The notes beneath the pieces were generated by a model that had not been told where the DNA came from, made no database searches, and worked only from the letters and a program-made list of their open reading frames with translations. From Thereva unica (Eukaryota > Arthropoda > Insecta > Diptera > Therevidae), in assembly GCA_949987705.1 (NCBI GenBank), contig OX465282.1, positions 97,266,070 to 97,330,069 of the forward strand: 64,000 nucleotides of DNA, in the 5' to 3' direction. A program made the translations under genes and the position numbers. Numbering within the stretch: the first letter of the stretch is position 1; each line of letters starts with the position of its first letter. Positions 34,700 to 47,419 of the stretch are shown piece after piece.

Positions 34700-37312
34700 A
34701 CTTCCTTTCCTTTGATCGGTTAGCTCGCGGTCCGAGCGGAACGTGTCCTCGCAACGGATATGCTGCTTTCGGTGCCGCTGGGTCTCACGATTCGTTTCCA
34801 TTCTTGCCGGTTTTTGGCGACGTCTCGAGCCTCGGTGACTGATAATCGTTGATTCTACAGGTCACCCTCGATATTCTTTGGCCAGGTTTTCTTCAGTGAC
34901 GATCGCTGGATTCTCTAGTCTGCGGGACGCACTCGCCAGAGAAGTTTATGTGGCAAGCGGTTATCATCCATTCGGCAAACATGTCCAAACCACCGTAGTC
35001 GACGTTTTTGCATTTCTTCTTGGATCAGTGTTTGCTGATCGCATCTTTGTCTGACTGTCTCGTTTCGAAGGCGATCGCAGAGCGAGAGGCCGCGGTTCTG
35101 CCTCAATCATCGTATTTGGAAGACCTTGAGCTTCTTAACGTTCGGTTTAAGTAATGTCTACGTTTCAGGTCCATAAAGAAGAATCGGAAAGATCATCGTT
35201 CGGTAAAGGCGTACCTACTTTTGTTTTGACGGAAGAATTTGTTCGTTTCCATATGAATCACTTGAGCGATGCGAATGTTGCTGTTGCCTGGCCGATGCAG
35301 CTGTGAACGTCGGACGTCGATGCCACTTTCGTTTCCTCAACCACTGATCCCAAATATTTGAACATCGGAACCTGTCTGATTTGGGTTCCATCGAAGTGAA
35401 CACTGGCCTTCGATCCATCCGTTGGGAGCACTTTGGTCTTTGCGCATTGCTTTTTGACCCGTATGACTGGGCGATGCGGGGAATATCGTATAAAATATCT
35501 GTTGCTTCGGCACCCGCGTCGGCTAAGACGCGCTCTCGTCGGCGAACATTATGTCGATTACGAAATTGTTGTCGTCGTATCGAACTCCGAGTCGTCCATC
35601 GAATGCTTCACGCATAATCGTGTCGATCACAACCTTGAAGAGAAGTGGCGAAACGACGTCTCCCTGTCGGGAACTCCTCGGATAAATCGCTTCGGATACA
35701 AACGCTGCTGGCTGAGCCATCGTACGACGCTTGGAGGAAGTTGGATGATTTTCAATGACACGTGTTCGGTTTGCAAATCTCTCCACAAGCTGTTCCAATC
35801 GATGCAATCAAAAGCGGCTTTGAAATCGATGAAAACAACGACAGTTTGTTGACCGCAATGAATTCTTTCTTCTATTAACTGATGGAATACGAATATTTGA
35901 TCAATACATCCTCGATGGGGTCTAAATCCCGCTTGTTCTTTCCGGCTCGTTTGCTCTCTATGGTTGTGGAACCTTGATTATGTAATTTTCGTAAATACTC
36001 TGCCTAAGATCGAAAGGAGGCTAATACCGCGATAGTTCTTGCATAGTTCTTTCTTCAAAATTGGCACAACGATCGCTTTCTTCCACACCGACGGGACATG
36101 ATCCGAAAACCATATGTGTGTTATGAGAACATGAAGTCGTTGTGATAAGAAATCACCTGCGGCTTCGATGATCTCGGCGGTTAGTTAGTCTATTCCCGGC
36201 GCTTTTCAATTTTTCAGCGATTTTATTGCCGTCGGTTCGGTATCGAGAAATTGATTCGTCGGCTGTTCGATAATCGGCGAGTACTGTACTGCGGCGGATC
36301 GTGGTTGTACAGCTGGTGGAAGAATTCTCCGCTGCAGGCGCTCATGGGAAGAAATCACGAAAGCTCCATCCGGTTTTTTGATGTTGTCGTTTGCTGACGT
36401 TGTTTTGTCACCTAACCGACGGATTGTCCGATACAGCGTCCGGTATTGGTGTTTCGACGCCGCTTCTTCCATGTCGACAGCAACGTTCTTCCGGTACGCT
36501 TCTCGTTCCGATTTCATTTTCTGTCGAACTTCTTTGTTCAATCGTCGGTATTGCTCAAAGTCGACGTGTTTCATTCGCTTCTGCTAATGGCTGAGGTCCA
36601 GACAGCTGTCAAAGATCCATGGCTGCTTTCGTTTACGGATAGGTGGACACAACTCCATTGCACACTCCACAATAGACTCCGACGATTGCCTTTCTTCTAC
36701 ATCTGTCGTTAATTATTCCGTGTCCGAATTTGCCCATCGTTCATTCCCATCCTGTTCGATCGGCTCCTGAATGTGCGTTGAAGTTCCCCGCGAGCATATT
36801 AATTCGGTTCGAGGTATCATATCCATCGTATTTTGGAGCTGATCGTAAAATTCGTCCTTGTTCGCGTCCGAGCAGGGGCCAGTTCACGCAATTCGACGTC
36901 GACTGAAAACGACACGAGCTGCGTTCTTAAATCTTACTATGGTTAACTGTGGTAAACTTTTGTCGTTCAAAAACTCCGTGGTCAATTAAAACATAACCAC
37001 CAGCATAACTTTTTAACGTTCAAAAATTCCCATGGTTAACCATAGTAAGATTTTTGAGCGTGCTTAGTGTCGTTTTCAGTCGACGCCGAATTGCGTGAAC
37101 TGGCCCCTGGTTTCGGTTGGGGCATAAACGGATATGATATGGGTCTTGATCGTTGCACCGATGGCTATAACCGCAAAATGCTCGGATATCGGTTGGAATG
37201 CGATAACCCTGCTGGCAGCCCGTCGATCGAGTATAAAGCCTACCCCGGCCTTTCGTCTCTCACCACCGGAATAGTAATGGGTCATCGTTCGTCATTGTCT
37301 CAGATCCGGTAA
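34700..37312 (-). pseudogene. second EN-RT LINE, minus copy, degraded, MITE inserted
   Basis: Carries the endonuclease start missing from the plus copy: 37285-37108 encodes KAGVGFILDRRAASRVIAF and HIISVYAPTETRG. It is followed by the inserted MITE (36875-37107), a linker (36574-36206, KHVDFEQYRRLNKEVRQKM), RT fragments near 36100-35400 (RQGDVVSPLLFKVVIDTI, DIMFADESAS) and the C-terminus (35106-34915, EEMQKRRLRWFGHVCRM). Many stops and frameshifts. It shares high similarity with 24170-26720, and comparing the two copies defines both nested insertions. Confidence 0.85.
36875..37107. mobile_element. MITE/foldback, 233 bp, TIR of about 73 bp, inside the LINE
   Basis: The termini GGGGCCAGTTCACGCAATTC and GAATTGCGTGAACTGGCCCC are inverted. 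The TIRs continue through GCGTCGACTGAAAACGACAC to AAATCTTACTATGGTTAAC with few differences. It interrupts the endonuclease coding region after the YAPTET codons. The ends may extend to CAG...CTG, which could make it hAT-like, but no clear 8-bp duplication is visible. Confidence 0.8.
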
Positions 37313-37439
37313 GTCGATATCGGAGCAACTGATATTTTGCATTTGCAGTATTAATCAATACAGCTAAGTTGTATTTATGTATTATTATAAGGGCAACGAA
37401 CTGAATTAGTTTAATTGTGCCTTGTTTTGGTTTATTAAT

Positions 37440-37910
37440 AAATAAATAAATAAATAATATTTTTAATTTTGACAACAAATTCATCATTTCCGACCTTAAA
37501 CACCCCCTCATAGCGATTTTCAGTGAAATCGACTCGTAACTGCCAAAATCTTGGCCCCTTGATTTTGAATTTACAAATTTTTGACCACAGATTCATCATT
37601 CGTGATCGTAAAAACCCCCCGATACCGATTTTCAATGGATTCAGAACACATTTCAAAATTCATCTGGCGCCGCCATTTTGAATTTACAAATTTTAACCAC
37701 AGAATCACCATTTGTGGCCCTAAAACCCCCCGATACAGGTTTTCAATGCACATGTACCAAAAACATCCGTTATATTGGGCACCGCTATTTTGAATTTCCA
37801 GATTTTGACCACAGATATGGCATTTGTGCACCCCCATATCGATTTTCAATGGAATCAGAATATAATTGTAAAATTTGTTCGCAATCTTGATTATTTTTAC
37901 AAAATTGTCA
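37440..37910. repeat. tandem repeat, about 110-bp unit (same family as 6960-7300)
   Basis: At least four diverged units with TTGAATTTACAAATTTTGAC, CACAGATTCATCATT, AAAACCCCCCGATACCGATT and TTCAATGGAATCAGAACAC. Confidence 0.8.
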
Positions 37911-39183
37911 GATTGCGTTGTCACTTTATTAATTTATTTTCAAAAATTTAAAAACCAAGAAAAAGAATTAAAAAACTGCAATTTTATAATTGGGTATTGT
38001 AAAAGTTTGGGAGTTTTCTTTTTGACACTGCTTTGTTGCAAAATAAATTATGTAAAAGCTATTTGACCGACAGTGATCGGGTTGTGGATGTAAGTTAAAT
38101 ATACCTTAAACTACCTAATTCCAGAACTGGATTGAAAAAGAATGGTATTTTCTCTTGTTTGCATAACTTTAAAATAAGAAAACGGTTTTTTACAGTTTTC
38201 GTTTATTTTTAAATGCAAAAATTCAAAGTTCAAAAATCAAACTTGCGATAAGTTTCAACAAATCCAATAACGAATAAAACATGTCAAACAAACTTTTCGC
38301 CTCGAAGCCTTCGTTAAGAAATATTTATCAAGAAAAGTAAAAAATCAGGGAATTTCCAGTTTTGCGCGCCCCCTAGATACTGTTGAGCATGTCACTTCTC
38401 AATTCCACCAAAAAAGTTCGTTCCATCACTCCGAAACCACTAGAAATGATGGATGCAACATTTTCAAGAATTATTGACTACAATACGGTATCGGACCACG
38501 AAAAACCCACCCCAATATGTAGTAAATCTGGAAATTAATTCAAAGCATCAATTAAAATAACAAGGGACTAATGAAGATCACATAATTGCATAGTTTTAGC
38601 AACTTGGGGAAAGTTTTTTACAGTAATATTATTGGCGAATATGAAATTCTGCATACTTTCAGGGTCGTTTTTTAATTATATTTATTTAGGATAACAAATT
38701 GAAATCGAGAATGTATTTTCTGGCCTTACTAGAAAAATGGCTCTCAAACCAGGGTCCGAGCTCCTCTAGGAAATGGGTCAACAATTGAAATTTTAGGCTT
38801 TTTTGAGAAGTTCAATTTAGTTCCTCTAGGGGTTAAAAGATAATAGAAATATATAGTATTTAGTGGCTGGTATCAAGTAGGAACATGCATTACACATTAT
38901 TTGTACACATTCCACAATTCACCGACAAATTTTACAATTTCAAAACGAAGGTCGAACGACGAAGAAGAGCTTTGCGCTACTTGTACAATAAAACACATAT
39001 AACATAGGTATGCTTTAAGCCGATGGTGATAATAGTATGAAACATGTTCCATTTCACTCAATTAGCGCTGAAAGGGAATCTTTTTGTAACCACACTCCTT
39101 TAAAATATTTATTTAATTTATGTGTGCTTTTAGTGACTTAAGATTCAGTCTATCATATTCAGGTAACGGATCATATTTCCTAC
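37911..39183. other. unassigned AT-rich sequence
   Basis: No coding potential or repeat recognised. Confidence 0.4.
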
Positions 39184-39465
39184 TTTTTTTATATGAAAAA
39201 CCCAAGCTTAGGAGTAACCCTTTATACTACCAGTCCGTCATGTCGTTCAGTTCATGGTGCAATGTGTAGTAGTATGCTTGGTTTGAAGAATAGAGGAAAA
39301 TAGGAAAGGTTAGAGGAGGTCTGGAGGGTGTAGAAGAAAATGACGATGAACCTCACGTTTGAACTCTAAGGTGTTGTACGAGTTCGGAAATATTGACTGC
39401 GGGAGATTATTCCACAGTCGAATTGTTTTATTCATAAACGAACTTCTAAATCGTATTGTGCGCGA
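39184..39465 (-). mobile_element. CR1/Jockey-like LINE 3' fragment
   Basis: Homologous to 34350-34617 over its whole length (AAGCTTAGGAGT, ATGGTGCAATGTGTAG, GGTTTGAAGAATAGAGG, CGTTTGAACTCTAAGG). The element is on the minus strand. A poly-G tract follows at about 39468. Confidence 0.8.
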
Positions 39466-39479
39466 ACGGGGGGGGGGGG

Positions 39480-40742
39480 CTGTAGGGTATGGGGGTGAGC
39501 CGGGCGGGCCAGTCTTGTGTGCAGGCAGGAGGTCCTGAATTTCAGTGGAACTGTAATATACTCATTCCCATAATCATTTCATATTTCTAAAATTATATTT
39601 TTTTTCACCTTAGGTAAATTTTTAACGGGTCACACGCGCGAGTTTTTTTTTTAAACATGCATCATGCAGACCGAACGGCAATTTTCCCCGTTCGAGTAAA
39701 AATGTAAATAGGTCACACGGGTGCATCAAATTCTTGAGGCCCGGTGCATACAAATTGCTGACCCATTGCAATTTACCTAAAGTGGGAATTATAACAAGTA
39801 AACTTACAGATGTATAGATGTAAGAATTATTTTTGTATAAATAGAGCATTCTAATTAATTAAAATTCAGTCGTTAAAAAACAGACGTTTGAGTGGGAAGC
39901 CAAGACTTCTCTAAAACCCAGGAGTTAAGCTTTTTGAGCTGCCTTTCGGAGTTAACGCTTTTATAGCTGCTTCATAGGAAGTTAATGCCTTAGGGCTGCT
40001 CCAAGGAATCAACAAGTTATCACAGAACAGTCGCGTTAAAGTGTGGAGAGAGACTTAATAGGCATTATTCTTAGGAAATTGTCCAAGCTTTCTAATTTTA
40101 GAAAAAAAAGTTTAGGTTAATCACGTATTTTTTGGAGAAAAAGGTGGTTTTAGTTGAAATTTTAGTGAAAAAATAACAAAATTTTGACCATTGTTTTTAC
40201 CGTTGTAGATAGGTGGAGGAATTCTGCGTGCACTGGTACCATAACCATGAAAATAGGTTATAGGGTTACAAAAATACAGGGTGATATGTAAAACTTTAGC
40301 AAAAAAAAATCAAAACGCCCTAGCGGCTAAACCGTTACGATTTCCCCCCCACCCATACGATTTTTTGTTCGTCTATCCAAGACCTATCCACAGCCGGCCG
40401 CTTTGTAAGGTTATGTGGGACACCCTGTATATGTAGTTCTTTCATCGAGTTCATTAAAAAACGACAAGGGAAATTTCATGAAGCGCCTACTTCGATGCTT
40501 AAAAATTTCAAAATTAAACGGAAGTTAGGTGTTATTTTTACACTGTTACACGAAATCCTCGCTAGAAAATAATAAATATGTTTCTAAAAAATCAATTATT
40601 TGTTATAAATTTGCTCTCATCACTTTCCTGTTGTTTTTATTTTTAAATTACGTCTTTCCGATCCCCGAAAGTATGCAACATACCAACCCCCGAAAGTATG
40701 CAATATGCAAATTAAGAAATTTCCCGCGATAGAAACCCCGAT
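39480..40742. other. unassigned; weak about 35-bp repetition near 39920-40020
   Basis: Three diverged repeats of GGAGTTAAGCTTTTTGAGCT (GGAGTTAACGCTTTTATAGC, GGAAGTTAATGCCTTAGGGC). No gene recognised. Confidence 0.4.
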
Positions 40743-41146
40743 AAAACCTGGGGAGTTATCCTGGAATGCTATTCGAAAGTCATCAAAATCGAAAATAAGA
40801 AAATGGTATCCCCCAATGCGAATTCGAATTAAATTTGTCCGTCAGTCATCGGATTTCAGTCCGTGAGTAAAGCCATTGACGGATGCCTTGAATTTATTTG
40901 TTCGTTTTAAAATATTTTAAAAAACTCTTTAAATAGTCCTGAAACAATTGTTCGCATTAAAATGTCTAATTAAGTTGATAAATGAAGTTGATTGGCCGAA
41001 AATAATTTCGTTTCGAATATTTATCAGACAATAATTTCAATAAGATGCGATCGCATTCAGCGATACAAAAACTAAATCGCATCGCAACTGGCTTCCGTTT
41101 GCTTCTCACTTTCGAATCGCATTCCAGGATAACCCCCCTGGGTTTT
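40743..41146. mobile_element. MITE, about 404 bp, TIR of about 36 bp
   Basis: AAACCTGGGGAGTTATCCTG then GAATGCTATTCGAAAG at the left is the inverted form of CTTTCGAATCGCATTCCAGG then ATAACCCCCCTGGGTTT at the right. Exact ends and target duplication are not certain. Confidence 0.7.
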
Positions 41147-41639
41147 CAGATTTGTATGGGGAAGAACTATATACCTAGTTCATTGTCGCCATTTGTCTTC
41201 CGCCATTTTGTGGTGACCGTCATATTAAATTTAAAATTACGTCAAGCAGCTGACTGTGCTATATAGTGTTGGGTAGAACACGATTATAAAATGAGTTTGT
41301 AAGAGGAGCCTCTTTTTCCTTTTGAACCAGTACAATGTCTCACTTCAAATGAGGCGAGGTGCCATTGTATTGCTAGCACGTCACGTAGTAAATGGCTCAA
41401 ATGTTGCGATGCGGGTAGATCTATTGCGTTTGCGAAAGAGGGGATACGCTAAATGATGAATGAATGGGAATATTAACTATCGTGCCTACGAATGTTAATT
41501 ACAAAAATATTCTTTAATATTTTTGTTAACTGTATAAGGAGCAACATATTTACAGATTTAAAATGAAACTCCCTAAAATTGAAAATAACACGAAAATATT
41601 TTATTTATTATACATAGAGATTTAAAAATAAAAATAAAA

Positions 41640-41990
41640 ATTTACCTCCCTCGAAAAATGTAAGAATTATCTCTTCAATACAAAATTTACCTCCCTCGAA
41701 AAATGTAAGAAAATATCTCTCGAGTACTTCACTCCCTCAAAAAATGTAAGAATTGTCTCTTTAGTATAAAATTTTACTCCCTCAAAAAGGTAAGAGATTT
41801 CTTTCCAGTTCGTATTTACAATCTCACCACGGCTCGGTTTAAATTGGAAATTTTACTTGGGCAAAAGCAGTAAGAAAATGTCTCTGCAGTTCGTGCTTAC
41901 AATCTCACCTCGACGCAGTTCAAATTAGATATTTTACTGCCGCAAAAGAAGTAAGAAATGTCTCTCCACTTCATAATTTACAATCGCACG
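41640..41990. repeat. tandem repeat, about 55-60-bp unit, six degenerate copies
   Basis: The unit consensus starts ATTTACCTCCCTCGAAAAAT, then GTAAGAATTATCTCTTCA. The first copies are well conserved and later copies are diverged (TTACTTGGGCAAAAGCAGTA; TTACTGCCGCAAAAGAAGTA). Upstream, 41262-41640 holds nothing recognised. Confidence 0.8.
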
Positions 41991-42099
41991 ATACACGCTC
42001 ATATCCCAGTAGTACATTATTTTTGAACCGGGAGATTTAAAAAATTTACTATCGTGTACGGGACAAATGAACTGCCTCTGTCCGGCTCAACTCTAGTGC

Positions 42100-42460
42100 T
42101 ATACTCGTCATACACTTTCATTTGATACCCATACCAAAAGGGCGTTGTAAAATAAAAGTCAAACCGGAATTTTTTTTGGCCGCCATTTTGAATTTGGAAT
42201 GAACCCGCACAGTTAATAGTATTATATTTGTTATATCCTTTCATGTGATACCCATAGCGAGTGGACTGTAAAGAAAAAGGTAGCCGTCATTTTGTATAGG
42301 CCGCCATTTTGAATTTTGAAAGACACCCCATAGCTAATTGTATTCTACTTGTCATACCCTTTCATTTGATACCCATTTCGGGGTTCGGGGAGCACAATTG
42401 CAAAATTCGGCCGCCATCTTGGAACCACCATCTTGATTTTTTTTACAAAATAGTCAAGCG
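42100..42460 (+). repeat. 'GCCATTTTG' repeat units
   Basis: Two to three units like those in the 19920-21060 array (TTTCATTTGATACCCATA, GGCCGCCATTTTGAATTTGG, AGCTAATTGTATTCTACTTG). A shorter piece is at 41160-41260. Confidence 0.75.
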
Positions 42461-44104
42461 AACTATACATATGTCAAAATTTTGGCCATTACCATTGGGT
42501 TTTCTACAATTTTATTTAACGTTCAAATTGCCTATAAAATACTGAATTGACAGTTGAAGTATCAACTCAGTTGAAGCGTTTGTGGCAAAACAACAACTCT
42601 TTGCACAACTCAGTTTGGGCAACTAGTTGGCCTGTGGATGGGCCCCATAATATAAAGTGTATAAAAAGCGATTCGCCCTTTCGTTGCCTTCCTTGCTTCA
42701 TGCAATTCTGCTTCAAGCTTACTGCAATTAAAAAGACGAAAAAGACGGATCGGATCCTTGGAATTATTAACAAACTGTTGATTTGGTACAGGAAAGTTTT
42801 TGTTTTTTCGAACTCTTTTTCAGCAAATGATCATCTGCAATTCATCAGCATCTGCTGATTTTTTAATTCCACATTATTAAAACAGGTAAATAAGAGAATC
42901 CTCGCTACTATCTAAGCCTAAGTGAATGCGTTATACTTAAATATAGTAAAACACATTTATTCAATATTTTGTATAAAATAGGCACTTGAACTCTCCTTTC
43001 CAGATCATTGTGTCATCCCGAAAGAAATACACTCCAATATTTTTAACGACTTAACCTAAAATATGCTGAGTGTAAACAAAAGCGGTTTTCTTAAAAAAAA
43101 TGAACAAATCCAAGCCGCGGTGTCGGCAAGAAATGTCCTCTTACCACATAAATTTTGTTTTATCTCCGAATATACATCTGACCCAAGGGCAAATGTCCAA
43201 ATTATTTTGCATTCGGTCATCGACCAAACTCTTAAAACGTTGAACAGATTTTATGCAGTGATAAAAACTTTCTCACACTCAGAACAATAGGAAATAGAAT
43301 TGCAGGCGAGGTGTCTCCGCGCATATTGGCAGAAACGTGTCTAGTTTTCAGGTGTTTCGGCCTGACCGAAATTTGCATGCCAGTCAACAGCTTTTCCATG
43401 ACACTTTATGATCTTAAGTAGTTTGAATAAGATTTATAACTTCTAGTGAATTGAACCCGTTAATGCTCAATAAATCATGTTAACGGCAAAACTTTTATTG
43501 TTATGCGTGTATTGAAATTGTTGTGTGTTCGAAGAGTTCAATATTAAATAAAGTTATAAAAATATTTGAAAGCTTGAAACGGGGTGCTGGAGAATATGTG
43601 AGAGTTAATTATATGTAGATACATTACGGAACTATAAACAAATTAATTCAGATAATACACGCAGCTCTAACTAGTTTTTGACTTCAAGTGAAAAAACAAA
43701 CTGATTATCATATCAAGAAAAGTGTGGTTTTACGCAGGGAGCATCCCAACGTCCATTCAGCTTTGGCGATATTTTTAGAATTATACGATTTTCCCACATT
43801 AAGCATCTTGATTATTGCTTGGAAACGACATTTATTCTACGATGAGGATATTATGGACTATACGAAATTTGGTGAAGGTCAGTTTTGTTATTCATGAAAT
43901 CGTGTTTGGACGTATAATCCATTATCGAAGACTGTACTATTCACTTCTTCAACATCCTCCTTTAAACTCCTCATAGAAAGCTAATACGCTAAATATGTTT
44001 TTTTTTTGTTCATTAGTTCTAGTTTCAGATTGACATATGTAACTTCTTTAACAAAATTATTGACATCGACGATATTTTCACAATAAGATGTTGCAGCCCT
44101 TCAG
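42461..44104. other. unassigned; two small ORFs of unknown significance
   Basis: An ATG-initiated 75-codon frame at 43063-43290 and a 69-codon frame at 43688-43897 have mixed composition but no recognisable domain, signal peptide or convincing splice sites. They may be chance. Confidence 0.25.
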
Positions 44105-44560
44105 TTAGATGGACCGGCAGTGTACCGACCGACAGGTGCAAGGATCAGTCCTGGACCATGTCCTGTGGATCACTGTTTATAATGATGTGTTGGGGCTACT
44201 CCTCCCAAAAGAAGCAGGTGCGTTCGAGATTGCGCTGCCCGTAGAACGACGCCTCCATGAGATGGAATTTTGGGCCAACCAAGAGAACTGCGCAGATTAA
44301 AGCATGAGGCCTGAAAGCGGCGATTTGACGCTTTCTGAGCATAAAATTGAAGCTGTTCAAACGGAGAAAACTAGTGTCTGCAAGGATCAAGGTATGGGAC
44401 AAGATCATTCAGTCATAGCCCGCCCTAAGGTACCTTGGAATCATGATCGAACGAAGGCTAAATTTTAAAGCACACTTAGACTGCATGGCGGGTAGAGCGT
44501 CCACTATTTCTGAAGCACTACCAAGATGGCTGCCCAATGCGGGGCTCTGGACCAAGTCGT
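44105..44560 (+). pseudogene. R1-like LINE reverse transcriptase remnant
   Basis: The translated pieces QGSVLDHVLWITVYNDVLGL (cf. the RT GVPQGSVLGPLLW motif) and LGIMIERRLNFKAHLD with ASTISEALPRWLPNAG resemble the RT palm and thumb of R1/LOA-type LINEs. The copy is heavily eroded by stops and frameshifts. A possible further tail runs to about 44950. Confidence 0.6.
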
Positions 44561-45399
44561 CGCCTCCTGACGGCGATGTCGGTTAACTCAACACTACGCA
44601 GCTATACGTAGCGGTATCATGAGCGGCAGCGTTGATCAGGACGGCTAACAGGAGAAAATGGACGTCCGCTTACAGACTAAGCGACCTTCGCACGTCCCGC
44701 ACATATACGACCACACGCAACGATGTAGCGTGCGTAATAGTGGGAATGATCCTAACAGACATATTGGTCGCAATCACAAGAGAAGTAGGACGAGTTTTTA
44801 AGGGTAGGTGGACCAACGGACGTGAGAATATCGGTACGAGGGTGCGTGGGGGGGGAATTAAGACCCCACGCAATTCTTGAGTAGACGTGGAAAGATATAG
44901 AAAATGCCTCCATCCTTTCGAGCACGATGACTTACCGATATGCCCAGCATACTAAGCTATCTAGGATAACCCAAGGCCCGTCTTCGTTTATTGTGTGAGG
45001 TTCAGCGAACATAGGACGGAACTAGAGGCAATATGCGTGTTATCCCCGCATTTTAAAAGCAGTCGCAACGCAATCACAAGTGTATGGTGTGTCTCAACTT
45101 GAAGGCCTTTGCTTAATAAGAAGTAAAGTAGAACAGAACTAGAAGTGACGTAATTTCTGTCAAAAATGACATAGAAACCCAAATAAGAAGCTCTTAAAAA
45201 GTAAGCGCGAGTTTCCAAAGCTTGTTAATTTATCACTGTTCTCAATTTTATATTAAGGGGAGTAAAGGGAACTATAGTAAGGGTCACATAGCACACATCC
45301 GTCTCTCCGTCTTTCTATGTTCCGATATTTATTTTTATGTAAGCCACAAGCTTCCGTTTCCGTATTTTTTACGTTCCGTTCTTTTTCATACGTTTTATA

Positions 45400-45640
45400 T
45401 TAGCTTCACCTGTATGTTGTATGTTGTATGTAGAATGTAAACAAATCTTTCAACTTGATTTTGACCCACTTCCATATAACCGATCAACTTCAAATTTTTC
45501 ACATATACATATATAGTTCGCGTGACAAGGCAATCGGACCATTTTGTAAAAAAACCAAGATGGCGATTCCAAGATAGCGGCCGAATTTTGCATTTGTGCT
45601 GCAATTTGTATCAAATGAAAAAATATGACAAGTAGCTTTT
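45400..45640 (-). repeat. reverse 'GCCATTTTG' unit
   Basis: Reverse copy of the long unit (CAACTTGATTTTGACCCACT, CATTTTGTAAAAAAACCAAG, GGCCGAATTTTGCATTTGTG), colinear with 23260-23470. Confidence 0.75.
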
Positions 45641-45924
45641 AATTCAAAAAACTGGAAAAAGGGTGGTTTTCAAACGAGTTTTTAAGGTGTTAAAATAAAC
45701 CTAACAGACATTTCATGAAAATGAGGTTGTAGAGAGTTGCTCTGTTCCCCTGGACCAATTTTATCCAAAACATATTTATTGAACTCCTGCGGTTTTTCTT
45801 TTAATTATAGCGTCCAGAAATCACAGGGAAGATTTATTTTCACTTTAAATACTTTTCCGTTATCTCTCCTGGACTAATATACATATAGTTCAGCACGACA
45901 TGAGTATGAATTATTTAGCCACAA

Positions 45925-46270
45925 TGTTTCAGTGGTCCAGTACGCATCGCGCGATCGTAGTGGAGGCGTATTTTAAAGGTAATGATTAGTGAACCATATC
46001 CCGACTGTAATTCCAGCAAGATGTCGCCACATCTCATATAGCAAGAGTCACCATGAGCATTCTCCGTGAACAATACCCCAAAAAAACTGATGTCGATGAA
46101 GTGAAATTATGTGGCCTGGCCACCTAGATCGCCGGATTACACTTTTTTCTGTGAAGAAAGCTATTCCTCAATCGCTATTGCAACGCATCGCTCAGAATAA
46201 TTTCGAGAGATGTCGTGAATGTGTACGGCGTTACGATAACCATTAAAACGGCATAGCCTTTAAAAAATAA
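45925..46270 (+). pseudogene. mariner-like transposase remnant
   Basis: Translated fragments in order: an N-terminal helix-turn-helix piece (QWSSTHRAIVVEAYFKG), a catalytic-domain piece QDVATSHIARVTMSILREQY (corresponding to the family's QQDGATxHT block), then WPPRSPD, and a C-terminal LQRIAQNNFERCRECVRRY. This order and spacing fit insect Tc1/mariner-related transposases. The region between the first two pieces is largely deleted and the frame is broken, so it cannot be active. No TIRs were identified. Confidence 0.65.
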
Positions 46271-46519
46271 AACCCGCTTCTTTAATGTTTGATTTGGGAA
46301 GAAATATGTACATAATAATAATTTTCCACATTGTTTCAGATCCCGAAGCTGCCACGGGGCGGTATGTAAAATACAAGAAGTAAATCGAAGATCAATCAAC
46401 GAACTCAGCTGGCCTTCGCATTGAATGAGCCTGAAACGTCAAAGTTATCCTTCAGGGAATAGAATACAAGTCTTGGAAATAATATTTGTTCGCCGACGAG
46501 AATTGGACATGCCTTTAAA

Positions 46520-46572
46520 ATAATGTCATCAACTGACTCCATCTTAGGCAGAATCCGTAAAGATAGGAACGA
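46520..46572 (+). mobile_element. small fragment of the third LINE family
   Basis: GACTCCATCTTAGGCAGAAT and GATAGGAACGACTT match 48547-48597 of the LINE at 48440-51040 closely. Confidence 0.65.
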
Positions 46573-46760
46573 CTTTTTTTATGTGGCAGTGCCAAGCTTA
46601 GGAGTGATCTTTTGTACCACCAGGCCGTCATGTCGTTTGTCACGTTATGGTGCAATGTCTAGCAGGAAGTTTAGTACGGTGATGGGGGGGATAGATTAAG
46701 AGGTATGAAAGTACGGGGGGGGGGGCGTTTGAACTCTTCGATGTTGTAGGAGCTCGGATT
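46573..46760 (-). mobile_element. CR1/Jockey-like LINE 3' fragment
   Basis: AAGCTTAGGAGTGATC, GGCCGTCATGTCGTTTG, ATGGTGCAATGTCTAG and CGTTTGAACTCTTCGATG follow the order seen at 34350-34617. It abuts the fragment at 46520-46572, so it probably inserted there. Confidence 0.75.
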
Positions 46761-47419
46761 ACTTTACTAATGCTCACGTTAAAGACATTAATATTGTGGC
46801 TCACGTTAATGAACATGCGATTGACAGGTTCAAATCTGCCGTAATTCGTGTTAGAAGAGTTGATTTATAAAAGAGGTGGTCCTCTCAGATTATAACGACT
46901 CTCTCCAAATGATGACCTAGAAAACCTGAGTCAACTAAGGGCTGCAACAAATACAACATTGGCCACCTCACGACGCGACGACGCGACGACGCTTGTGAAG
47001 GGAACTTAAGCTTAGTGAATAAAAAAAACTTTAAAACAAAAGAGCTATAAAAATTGTATATAAAAAATGAAAAAATAATCGTTTTCTGCAAAATAATATT
47101 ATTCCACAGTTATTTGTATATAATACAATTAAAAAAATATGCAGAGATACGTTCACACAAATTGTCACAATTTAATTGGCTTTCGCTCCCCATCAAAATT
47201 CATAACTTACCGCGTATTTATTGAAAGAAACCTCATGAAATCCAAGTTCAAACATTTCTTAATTTTTAGCAACACAACTGCAATTATATGCTGTATTTTT
47301 TCGATTGTTTTATTTCTTCGAGCGGTTAATAAGAAAATTCCGAAACACGCACCCCACACACCTCGCGTGCAATAAACCGTCGACTGGCGGGAGAGCTCGT
47401 TTCTCTTGTGCACCGATAA

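Noticed and set aside
46960..47000. CGACGCGACGACGCGACGACG short repeat as a CRISPR-like or regulatory array
   Set aside because: A simple 8-bp reiteration of about three units in a eukaryotic genome; no array structure.
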